Of a stretch of DNA of 18,762 bases, positions 6,811 to 13,705 are shown in pieces. Origin of the DNA: an uncultured Eubacteriales bacterium (GTDB lineage: Bacteria > Bacillota > Clostridia > Oscillospirales > Oscillospiraceae); NCBI GenBank assembly GCA_900549885.1, contig URQA01000038.1:1-18762 (forward strand). The letters run 5' to 3'. The stretch's first letter is position 1. Each line of letters opens with the position of its first letter. The notes beneath the pieces are model-generated. The model was given only the letters and a program-made list of their open reading frames with translations, searched no databases and had not been told where the DNA came from. A program made the position numbers and the translations under genes.

Positions 6811-8295
6811 TCACTCCTTTGCCAGGTCTGCGAACAGCTGTTTGCAGGCCGGATATATCTCTCTGAATCTTTTGTACTTCCTCTCATACTTGGCCACCAG
6901 CGCCGGTTCAGGCTGGACGGTGTCCGCCACACGGGCCAGCTTTTCGCAGCACTCTTTCACAGACCCGTATGCTCCGCAGGCCACCATGGCCAGCATCGCG
7001 CCCCCCATGCCTGGCCCCTGCTCTGAGACGGGGATCTCCAGCCGGCAGTTGAGGACGTTCGCGATGATTCGCCTCCACAGGCGGCTCTTGGCGCCGCCGC
7101 CGCAGATCTTGGAGCTGTCCACCCCGATCCCCAGGGAGCGGGCGATCTCCACATTGTCCCGGATGGCGAAGGCCACCCCCTCCAACACCGCCTGGACCAG
7201 GTCGGCCCGGCTGGTGTCCATGGTCATACCGATCAATGTGCCCCGGGCGTTGGTGTCGTTGATGGGGCTACGCTCCCCCATCAGATAGGGCAGGAAAAAC
7301 ACATCGTTCTCCCCCAGGGCCTCCTCGCCGATGGCGGCCTGTTCAGCCGCGTAGTCATCGCTCCCCAGGATGTCCTCCATGAGCCACTTGTTGCAGGAGG
7401 CCGCAGAGAGGATACAACCCATAAGGTGGTAGCCTCCGTCGGCGTGCGCAAAGGCGTGGAGGGCATTGTGCCTGTCCACCTTGAACTTCTGGGACGAGAT
7501 GAACAGCGTGCCGGACGTGCCCAGGGAGATGTTGCATCCGCCCTCTCCCACCACGCCGGTGCCCACAGCGGCGGCGGCGTTGTCCCCCGCCCCGGCGCAG
7601 ACCACAGTATCCCGGGAGATCCCCAGCGCGTCCGCCATCTCCGGCTCGACCGTGCCGATGGGCGCAAAGCTCTCGAACAGCTTTGGCAGCTGTGTTTCCG
7701 CAACACCGCAGATCTCCAGCATCTCTCCGCTCCAGCACTTGTGCTCCACATCCAGGAGCAGCGTGCCGGAGGCGTCGGAATAGTCGGTGGCGTGGACCCC
7801 GGTGAGAATGTAGTTCACATAGTCCTTGGGGAGCATGATTTTCTCGATCTTATGATAATTTTCCGGCTCGTTCTCCCGCATCCACAAGAGCTTCGGCGCG
7901 GTGAAGCCGGCGAAGGCGATGTTGGCGGTCAGGGCGGAGAGTTTTTCCCTGCCCAGCCCGTCGTTCAACTGTTCCACCTGTTTTGCCGTGCGCCCATCGT
8001 TCCACAGGATGGCGGGACGGATCACCTCATCGTTTTCGTCCAGCACCACCAGCCCATGCATCTGGCCGGCGCAGCCGATCCCCGCCACGTTCCCGCCGTC
8101 GCATCCCCGCAGCAATTCGGGGATCCCCTCCAAGAGGGCCCTTCTCCAGTCCTCGGGGTCCTGCTCGCTCCAGCCCGGGTGGGGAGAGCTCAGAGGATAG
8201 TCCTTCGTGACTATATTGCAGATGTCCCCTTTTGCGTCCATCAGCAACAGCTTCATGGCAGAGGTGCCAAGATCAACACCAATATAATAGTTCAA
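6811..8295 (-). CDS. xylB: Xylulokinase
   Basis: 494 residues, the usual length for XylB. It phosphorylates D-xylulose with ATP to D-xylulose 5-phosphate, the entry to the pentose phosphate pathway. FGGY-kinase features are all present: the N-terminal phosphate loop IGVDLGTSAMK, the xylulokinase substrate motif GQMHG (residues 77-81) with ILWNDGRT, the catalytic base Asp238 in CAGAGDNAAAAVGTG, the second nucleotide loop SLGTSGT, and the adenosine motif CGGGAKSRLW. The start is TTG, with AGGGAGA about 9 bases upstream and no better ATG in frame. It is the first gene of the xylB-DUF4867-isomerase-GH120 series. A gap of about 370 bases separates it from the AraC-type gene upstream, room for a regulated promoter. 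Confidence 0.95.
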   Translation of the reverse strand: MNYYIGVDLGTSAMKLLLMDAKGDICNIVTKDYPLSSPHPGWSEQDPEDWRRALLEGIPELLRGCDGGNVAGIGCAGQMHGLVVLDENDEVIRPAILWNDGRTAKQVEQLNDGLGREKLSALTANIAFAGFTAPKLLWMRENEPENYHKIEKIMLPKDYVNYILTGVHATDYSDASGTLLLDVEHKCWSGEMLEICGVAETQLPKLFESFAPIGTVEPEMADALGISRDTVVCAGAGDNAAAAVGTGVVGEGGCNISLGTSGTLFISSQKFKVDRHNALHAFAHADGGYHLMGCILSAASCNKWLMEDILGSDDYAAEQAAIGEEALGENDVFFLPYLMGERSPINDTNARGTLIGMTMDTSRADLVQAVLEGVAFAIRDNVEIARSLGIGVDSSKICGGGAKSRLWRRIIANVLNCRLEIPVSEQGPGMGGAMLAMVACGAYGSVKECCEKLARVADTVQPEPALVAKYERKYKRFREIYPACKQLFADLAKE

Positions 8296-8619
8296 TGTCT
8301 ATTTCTCCCTGTTACGATAAATTTGCCCCTGTTCCTGGCTGCCGTCCACAGGCCACGGTATCTCGTTGGCTGCGGACGATCAAACAGCCTGCGGCAGCGG
8401 TTGCATTTAGCCCTTTTGCTGGGTCTCTTTGCGGTCCATCAGGCCCTCCCGTCACGTTTCACCTGGAGAACGTTCTTTTATCGGTATGCTTTTCGATCTC
8501 ATTCTAAAGGACTCTACTGTGCTTTTCCTTGACAAATTTTATATTCCATTAGACTATTTTGACCGCAAGGTTATTTTCTATGATTTTAAACAGTTTTCTT
8601 CCAAACTTTTTGTGCAATA
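8296..8619 (-). other. Leader/regulatory region upstream of xylB
   Basis: No gene is supported here. The half near the AraC-type gene (about 8500-8619) is AT-rich and promoter-like. The half near xylB is GC-rich with possible local pairings such as CCGCTGCC/GGCAGC-type stems, so the xylB transcript probably carries a long structured leader. A GAACGTTC palindrome sits at about 8468-8475. I see no recognisable riboswitch core and no catabolite-response element close to consensus. Confidence 0.4.
8538..8568 (-). promoter_or_regulatory. Weak candidate promoter for xylB
   Basis: On the minus strand TTGCGG (8563-8568) is followed after 19 bases by TATAAA (8538-8543). The -35 match is poor and the spacing long, as often found at activator-dependent promoters. 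The AraC-family gene upstream would be the natural activator. Confidence 0.25.
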
Positions 8620-8661
8620 TTTATGGCCCACAAAAAACTGTCGTCTTTTGTGGGCCATAAA
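8620..8661 (-). terminator. Perfect 16-bp inverted repeat after the AraC gene
   Basis: TTTATGGCCCACAAAA (8620-8635) is the exact complement of TTTTGTGGGCCATAAA (8646-8661), with a 10-base loop, starting 6 bases past the AraC-type stop codon. It probably ends or attenuates transcription from that gene toward xylB. The U-tract on the minus strand is poor, so an operator role is also possible. Confidence 0.65.
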
Positions 8662-8666
8662 ATCGC

Positions 8667-9587
8667 TTATTTCAGATATTTCTCTGCAAGCATACGGCTC
8701 TCCTGCGGGGAGTAGAAGCGCTCCTTGGAATGAAGGCTGTGGCGCACTGTGGCTGAGGTCAGATCGTTTCGGTCCAGGTAATGACGATACGCCTCCGGCG
8801 TCATACCGTACTGCCGCTGGAACTCCCTGGAAAAATAGCGGTAGTCCGAAAACCCCGATTCCATGCACACATCCAGCATTTTCTTTTCGCCGGATACGAT
8901 CAGCTTGCAGGCGCAATGGAAGCGGACCGAGGTAACATACTCCTGAAAGCTCTGGTTCATGGTGCATTTGATAAACCTTGATAAATAACTTAAGGAACAT
9001 CCTTCCCTTTCTGCAAAATCAGCCAGCCGGATCTTATGCATATAATTTTCATCTACATATTGAATCAACCGCTTTATGCGCGCATTCCGCTTCGAAATGA
9101 TCTCGGTTTCTTCCTTGGTCCGCAGGTGAGTTGGCAAGCTCTTCAGCAAAAAATAAAGTAGCTCGAAGCTCTTTCCGATGCAGAACAGACTATAGTGGTC
9201 CTCTTTTGCAAGGTATGCCTTCATGATTTGCTTCAAGGACTCCCGAAGTCGTTCTGCTTCCGCTTCCTGCATACATCTGTGGGGCAACTTTTCATCCACA
9301 TGGACCGGCAAAAGCTCCGGGAGGATATTCGGAGAGATCTGCAGACACAAAAATGTACAGCTTTCTCCCGCCTTATGTAATTCATGGGGTTCATTTGGGT
9401 TAAACAGGATCAGGTCGCCCGGTCGTACCAAATACCGCTCTGCACTGCTGGTGACCGCCAACCCGCCATCCAGGACCCAGATCAGTTCCCATTCCGGGTG
9501 GATATGGAGCGTACGATAATCTACAGTATTAAAAAAGATGCTCAGCCCCTCAACCTGCCTATGATATATAACCTCAAATTCATCCAT
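8667..9587 (-). CDS. AraC-family transcriptional regulator with cupin sensor domain
   Basis: About 306 residues. The N-terminal cupin-like sugar-sensing domain includes HIHPEWELIWVLDGG and YLVRPGDLILFNPNEPHELH, the classic AraC N-domain pattern. The C-terminal DNA-binding domain has two helix-turn-helix units: RLADFAEREGCSLSYLSRFI, then DVCMESGFSDYRYFSREFQR followed by QYGMTPEAYR. ATG 9587 is preferred over the adjacent ATG 9590 because GGAGGT at 9594-9599 is then 6 rather than 3 bases away. It lies directly upstream of, and on the same strand as, the xylulokinase genes, so it most likely activates them in response to a pentose or xyloside. Control of the ABC/GH3 operon to its right is possible but not shown. 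Confidence 0.9.
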   Translation of the reverse strand: MDEFEVIYHRQVEGLSIFFNTVDYRTLHIHPEWELIWVLDGGLAVTSSAERYLVRPGDLILFNPNEPHELHKAGESCTFLCLQISPNILPELLPVHVDEKLPHRCMQEAEAERLRESLKQIMKAYLAKEDHYSLFCIGKSFELLYFLLKSLPTHLRTKEETEIISKRNARIKRLIQYVDENYMHKIRLADFAEREGCSLSYLSRFIKCTMNQSFQEYVTSVRFHCACKLIVSGEKKMLDVCMESGFSDYRYFSREFQRQYGMTPEAYRHYLDRNDLTSATVRHSLHSKERFYSPQESRMLAEKYLK

Positions 9588-9630
9588 CATACAACCTCCG
9601 GCCTATCCTTGATGACATATCTTTTCACAC

Positions 9631-9658
9631 AGTATAACAGAGAATGATACGATTATAC
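9631..9658 (-). promoter_or_regulatory. Candidate AraC-gene promoter with inverted repeat
   Basis: On the minus strand TGTTATACT gives an extended -10 (TATACT at 9631-9636), about 40 bases from the start codon. GTATAA at 9632-9637 and TTATAC at 9653-9658 form a perfect 6-bp inverted repeat 15 bases apart, overlapping this -10 and a second TATAAT at 9652-9657. This spacing suits an operator for a dimeric repressor or self-regulation. No good -35 is seen. Confidence 0.4.
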
Positions 9659-10013
9659 AGTTCTTTTCATCTTTTTCTATCTACATTTTAAGCAAGAGTC
9701 GAAGGTCAATGGTCGTGCTCGTCTGGCTGTAATAAAGCTGAGTTAATCATGCGCTGCCCCGTAAAGTCTTAATTGAATGCCAGCTATCAAGACGAGGCAG
9801 AATTCCCCAAAGGGCAATTAGGTTCTGAAAAAAATTACCGAAGGAATTGCTCAAACTTATAGAACATAAATAACGTTTCCCTCTCCCTCCTTCACTGAGC
9901 GGGAAACGTGCATCAGGATGCCTTTGAATTCTTAATTTTATTACAATATCTGGATACTGCAACGCAGTTTGGACATGCTCACTCCCATGGCAAAACACAG
10001 CTTGCGCCTGGCT
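9659..10013. other. AT-rich intergenic stretch with an inverted repeat
   Basis: I find no supportable gene. ACGTTTCCC at 9873-9881 is perfectly complementary to GGGAAACGT at 9901-9909, with a 19-base loop. A 120-codon minus-strand frame (9747-10109) crosses it but shows no family features or ribosome site. The composition is clearly more AT-rich than the gene sets on either side. Confidence 0.4.
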
Positions 10014-10051
10014 ACATAAAAAGCGGCCAGCAACAATGTAGCTGCTGACCG
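10014..10051 (-). terminator. Terminator of the SDR/ABC/GH3/PGM operon
   Basis: On the minus strand CGGTCAGCA pairs with TGCTGGCCG (plus-strand arms 10043-10051 and 10024-10032, one G-U pair), followed at once by CTTTTTATG. It is the first good intrinsic terminator after the stop of the HAD gene at 10360. Confidence 0.65.
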
Positions 10052-10359
10052 GGAAAATTTTTATATTTTTTGCTGTCCTTCTGGCGGGGTACACTTCAAG
10101 GATAAGCACCGTCTACTGTTACGGTTTAAAACCGTTCTTGACCTGCGGCTGTATCAGGCCACGGGTCCTCTTCTTGTCATCCAACGCCGCCTGCTGCTTG
10201 GCGCCCTGTTCGCCTGCCAATTCTTGCTGGCCACCGCCAAGATCGTACACAGAAACTTGAAGCAGCCCGCACCATTCCTCCTGTCTGCCAATGCCGGCCG
10301 GAGCCAGCATGACAGGGACGCGCCCTTCCATCTCAAGGGCGGACCTGCCCTCCATTCAT
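10052..10359. other. Intergenic stretch downstream of the HAD gene
   Basis: No gene can be supported. A 78-codon minus-strand frame (10119-10355) starts at an ATG seven bases past the HAD stop but has no ribosome site and no family features, and the other two minus frames are equally open, as expected of GC-rich DNA. ACGGTTTAAAACCGT at 10121-10135 is a near-perfect palindrome. The GC-rich part (10140-10359) resembles the operon in composition and may be the remnant of a lost gene. Confidence 0.35.
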
Positions 10360-11016
10360 TTATTTGAACAACGCAAGCAAATCATAAATCGTTTCCAGTT
10401 GGTATGTTCCTATGGCCTGCTTTGCCGCCGGGCCGACACTGGCCGCGTCCATGCCGCCCGCCTGTGCCGCCTGTATGCCTGCCTGTGCGTCCTCCACCAC
10501 CAGGCAGTCCGCCGCAGGCAGCCCGAGCTTTTCCGCCGCCAGCAAAAAGACCTCGGGGTCCGGCTTGGACCGTTTGATCTGGGTCCCATCCGCCACTGCG
10601 TCGAACCAGCCGGACAGGCCCAGCCGTTCCAGGATCGCCACTGCGTTCTTGCTGGACGACCCGATCGCCAGCGCCAGCCCTCTGGCCCGCAGCGCCTGAA
10701 GGGTCTCCGGGACGCCAGGCAGGATGTCCTTCTCCGACAAGGTGCCCAGCAGCTCCCGGTAGCGGGCGTTCTTCTCTTCCGCCAGCCGCCGCTTCTGCTC
10801 CTGGGTCCACTCTCCCCTGCCGTGAGACAGGATGCGCTCCAGGCTCTCCATCCGGGACACGCCCCGCAGCTGGTCGTTCATCTCCCTGTCAAAGGGGATC
10901 TGACAGCGGTCAGCTATCTCTTTCCATGCCAAGTAGTGCAGCTCGTCTGTAGAGCAGATCACTCCGTCCAAGTCGAATATGACCCCTTTGTATCTCATAC
11001 CCATATCGCCTTCCAT
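10360..11016 (-). CDS. Beta-phosphoglucomutase-like HAD phosphatase/mutase
   Basis: 218 residues, the normal size for PgmB, which interconverts beta-glucose 1-phosphate and glucose 6-phosphate. HAD motif I is FDLDGVICSTDELHYLAW with nucleophile Asp15 and acid/base Asp17. The cap holds LRGVSRMESLERIL, the sequence that marks beta-phosphoglucomutases among HAD proteins. Motif II is GSSS (119-122), motif III is KRSKPDPEVF (Lys151), and motif IV is VVEDAQAGI (Glu175, Asp176). The ATG shares its A with the TGA of the GH3 gene (TGATG), with GGAAAGG 7 bases upstream inside that gene, so the two are translationally coupled. This coupling suggests the GH3 enzyme supplies its substrate. A simple sugar-phosphate phosphatase is the main alternative. 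Confidence 0.88.
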   Translation of the reverse strand: MEGDMGMRYKGVIFDLDGVICSTDELHYLAWKEIADRCQIPFDREMNDQLRGVSRMESLERILSHGRGEWTQEQKRRLAEEKNARYRELLGTLSEKDILPGVPETLQALRARGLALAIGSSSKNAVAILERLGLSGWFDAVADGTQIKRSKPDPEVFLLAAEKLGLPAADCLVVEDAQAGIQAAQAGGMDAASVGPAAKQAIGTYQLETIYDLLALFK

Positions 11017-12710
11017 CAGATGTCCTTTCCAAACATGCCGCAGAACGGATCCACCGGAGATGTGCCCTCAAAAGGCGCCTTCCCTGTGATACGGTCCACC
11101 ACCGCTTTGACGGTGTAGGGCGAGGCATTGTACGCATTGACGATCGTGCGGATCATGGGCACATCCACGAAGCCGTACGGATTGCCCAGAGACACGAACA
11201 GCGTGGGCAGCTCGTTGACGAAGTACGGGCCGTCTTCCGCCACCGTGCCGTGCCACTGGATCCGGGCGCACGTCTGATAGCTGGCGTTGATGACATTGGA
11301 GAAATACATAATGATGTCGTGCTCTCTGCGGATCTGCTCCATGGGGATTACGGTCTCGGAGATGTCGCAGTGGTCGCTGTCGTAGCAGTCCACCTCGAAC
11401 CCGGCCTGCGTGAGCGCCTCGATGACCCAGTCCTTGCAGCTGGCACCCCCGGTAAAGCCGGGCTTGTCGCCGACGATGAACAGCCAGACCCGCTTGTGTG
11501 TGTCCGGCGTCACCGGCAGGAGCCGCTGGGTGTCTTTGACCAGCGTGACCGCCTGATCCGCGCAGGTCTGCGCCAGCGCGCGGAAGGCTTCGCATCCCAC
11601 CACATCGGCATACCCCTCAACAGAGAATGTCTCCTTTTTGTGCAGGCCAAGGGAGGCCTTCAGCCCCAGGATCCGGGTACACGCCTCGTCCAGCCGCTCC
11701 AGGGGCACGATACCGGCCTGCACTGCGTCCGTCAGATACCGGATATCCTCCTCCAGGTTCTTGCCGAACAGGATCATGTCCACGCCGGCGTTGATGGTCG
11801 CCGGGATCTGCTGCCTGCGCTCCATGGCGCAGCAGTAGCCGATCATATTGGCGGCATCCGTCAAAACGACCCCCTGGAAGCCCAGCTTGGTGCGCAGCAG
11901 GCCGTCGATCAGCTCCTTTGAGCAGGAGGCCGGCATCTGCTCGCTGTCCTTGAGCCCCGGGGAAAAATGCCTTGAGTAGGCGGGCTGCATGATATGGCCC
12001 GCCATCACGGTCTGCGCCCCTTGCTCGATCAGGGCGCGGTAGATCATCCCATAGGTGGCGTCCCACTCCTCGCAGGAGAGGTCGTTGACCGAGGTGACCA
12101 GGTGTTGGTCCCGCTCGTCGCACCCATCTCCCGGGAAATGCTTGATGGAGACCGCCACCCCATGCTTCGAGATGCCGTCCAGATAGGCCGAGCACATGCT
12201 CCGCACCACCTCCGGATCGCTGCCGTAGGTGCGGGTGTTGGTGATGGGGTTGCGCCAGTTGCGGTCGATGTCGCACACCGGCGCGAAGGCCAGGTTGAAG
12301 CCGACGCTGGCCGCCTCCGCCCCGCTGATGTCTCCCAGCAGTCTGGCGTTCTCCACGCGCCCGGTGGCGGCCACCTGGAGCTGGCTGCCGAAGGGGGTGC
12401 CCTCTACCAGGGCGCCGCTCCCCCCCGCCTCCAGGTTGGCCGCGATCAGCAGGGGGATCTTGGCCGCGGCCTGGATCTTGTCGTTCCGGCGTTTCAGCTT
12501 CTCCGCCTGGTTGGGCCGGTACATGATCCCGCCGATGTGCAGGTCCTCCACCATGGCCAGGGCGTCCTCATCCGAATCCGTCAGGCCGATGGCGAAAAAC
12601 ACCTGCCCGATCTTCTCCTCCAGCGTCATCCCGGCCAGCGTCTCATGGACCCAGCGCACGCCGTCCTCGTCCAGGTGATAGGGCCGCTCATATAAGTCCA
12701 ACTTTCCCAT
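11016..12710 (-). CDS. Glycoside hydrolase family 3 enzyme, NagZ-like, cytoplasmic
   Basis: 564 residues with no signal peptide. The N-terminal TIM barrel opens with MTLEEKIGQVFF; APVCDIDRNWRNPITNTRTY and IKHFPGDG (Lys190-His191) are the substrate-binding signatures, and the nucleophile is Asp285 in GFQGVVLTDAANM. Like NagZ-type GH3 members it has an Asp-x-His dyad after the KHFPG motif (Asp201-Gln202-His203), where His would serve as acid/base. The motif is altered, with KHFPGDGCDERDQH in place of KHFPGHG...DSH. A C-terminal alpha/beta domain (VTLVKDTQRLLPV onward) completes the two-domain form. Substrate is uncertain: a beta-linked disaccharide or oligosaccharide imported by the adjacent transporter. 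It starts 3 bases after the permease stop and overlaps the downstream beta-phosphoglucomutase gene. Confidence 0.88.
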   Translation of the reverse strand: MGKLDLYERPYHLDEDGVRWVHETLAGMTLEEKIGQVFFAIGLTDSDEDALAMVEDLHIGGIMYRPNQAEKLKRRNDKIQAAAKIPLLIAANLEAGGSGALVEGTPFGSQLQVAATGRVENARLLGDISGAEAASVGFNLAFAPVCDIDRNWRNPITNTRTYGSDPEVVRSMCSAYLDGISKHGVAVSIKHFPGDGCDERDQHLVTSVNDLSCEEWDATYGMIYRALIEQGAQTVMAGHIMQPAYSRHFSPGLKDSEQMPASCSKELIDGLLRTKLGFQGVVLTDAANMIGYCCAMERRQQIPATINAGVDMILFGKNLEEDIRYLTDAVQAGIVPLERLDEACTRILGLKASLGLHKKETFSVEGYADVVGCEAFRALAQTCADQAVTLVKDTQRLLPVTPDTHKRVWLFIVGDKPGFTGGASCKDWVIEALTQAGFEVDCYDSDHCDISETVIPMEQIRREHDIIMYFSNVINASYQTCARIQWHGTVAEDGPYFVNELPTLFVSLGNPYGFVDVPMIRTIVNAYNASPYTVKAVVDRITGKAPFEGTSPVDPFCGMFGKDI

Positions 12711-12713
12711 CGC

Positions 12714-13691
12714 TCAACCCTCGTGCTTTGCCAGGCGCTTCGCACCCACCTGCTTGGAGCGGGTGTCCATGATGACCGCGATGATCAGCACCGCGCCCTT
12801 GATCATATTCTGGTAGTTGCTGCTCAGACCGACCATCACCAGCCCCTGGGACAGCACGCCGATGACCAGCACGCCAGTCACCACGCCGCTCGTCTTGCCG
12901 GTGCCGCCGCTGATGGACACGCCGCCCAGCACCGCCGCGCTGATCACGTCATTGCTCAAGGTGGCCCCGCTGTAGGGAGAGCCCGAGAAGGAACGGGACA
13001 TCATGATGATGCCGGCGATGCCCGTCAACAGGCCGCACAGCGCGCTGGCGATCATCTTCACCTTGTTGACGTTGATGCCGGACAGCCGCGCGGCATCATT
13101 GCTCCCGCCGACCGCGAAGAAATACCGTCCCATATAAGTCTGGTTCAAGATGAACGCCACGATCGCCGCGATGACCGCGAAGATGATCACCGCCAGCGGG
13201 ATGCCGAACACATACCCCTGGCCGAGGAATTTGATGCTGTCGGGCAGGCCGTACACCGTCGCGCCATTGGTGATGACCATGTTCAGGCCGTCCACCACCT
13301 GCATCATCGCGATCGACACGATCAGCATCGGGATGTTGAACTTCAGCGCGATCAGCCCGGTGAGCATACACACGACCACGCACAGGAGCACCGCGATGAT
13401 GATCGCCAGCCACATCGGCAGCCCAGCCTGGTACAGCAGCGCGCAGGCAACGCCCGCGAAGGCGTACACCTTACCCACGGAGAAGTCCAGGTTGCCGGTC
13501 AGCATCAGGAAGGACACGCCCAGCGCCACAATGCCCGTGGTGGCCACCTGGCGGATGATCGTCAGGATGTTGTCCACCGTGAAGAACCGCTCAGACTCCA
13601 GCACCGCGAACAGGATGACGATGATCACCAACAGGATCTGGGCCACGAATTTTTTGGACAGGTCTGCCACCTTTTTTACGAAACCACTCAT
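12714..13691 (-). CDS. Sugar ABC transporter permease (RbsC type)
   Basis: 325 residues of the BPD_transp_2 family, forming the membrane channel of a monosaccharide- or oligosaccharide-type importer. Hydrophobic segments are regularly spaced, starting with VAQILLVIIVILFAVLE. Family landmarks are VALGVSFLMLTGNLDFSVG, FNIPMLIVSIAMM, and the cytoplasmic loop GRYFFAVGGSNDAARLSGIN that contacts the ATPase. The tail NMIKGAVLIIAVIMDTRSK is also typical of RbsC. ATG 13691 has AAGGGGTG about 9 bases upstream, overlapping the end of the ATPase gene region; 14 bases separate the two genes. Confidence 0.95.
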   Translation of the reverse strand: MSGFVKKVADLSKKFVAQILLVIIVILFAVLESERFFTVDNILTIIRQVATTGIVALGVSFLMLTGNLDFSVGKVYAFAGVACALLYQAGLPMWLAIIIAVLLCVVVCMLTGLIALKFNIPMLIVSIAMMQVVDGLNMVITNGATVYGLPDSIKFLGQGYVFGIPLAVIIFAVIAAIVAFILNQTYMGRYFFAVGGSNDAARLSGINVNKVKMIASALCGLLTGIAGIIMMSRSFSGSPYSGATLSNDVISAAVLGGVSISGGTGKTSGVVTGVLVIGVLSQGLVMVGLSSNYQNMIKGAVLIIAVIMDTRSKQVGAKRLAKHEG

Positions 13692-13705
13692 TTCTCATTC
13701 ACCCC

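Noticed and set aside
8232..8935. Plus-strand frames between xylB and the AraC gene as possible divergent genes
   Set aside because: No ribosome sites or domain features; they overlap the 16-bp inverted repeat and the AraC coding region.
9747..10109. Minus-strand frame of 120 codons upstream of the AraC gene
   Set aside because: No ribosome site and no domain features, and the frame crosses a terminator-like hairpin.
10119..10355. 78-codon frame just after the beta-phosphoglucomutase gene
   Set aside because: Its ATG lacks a ribosome site, composition is low-complexity (Gln, Glu, Gly), and other frames here are equally open.
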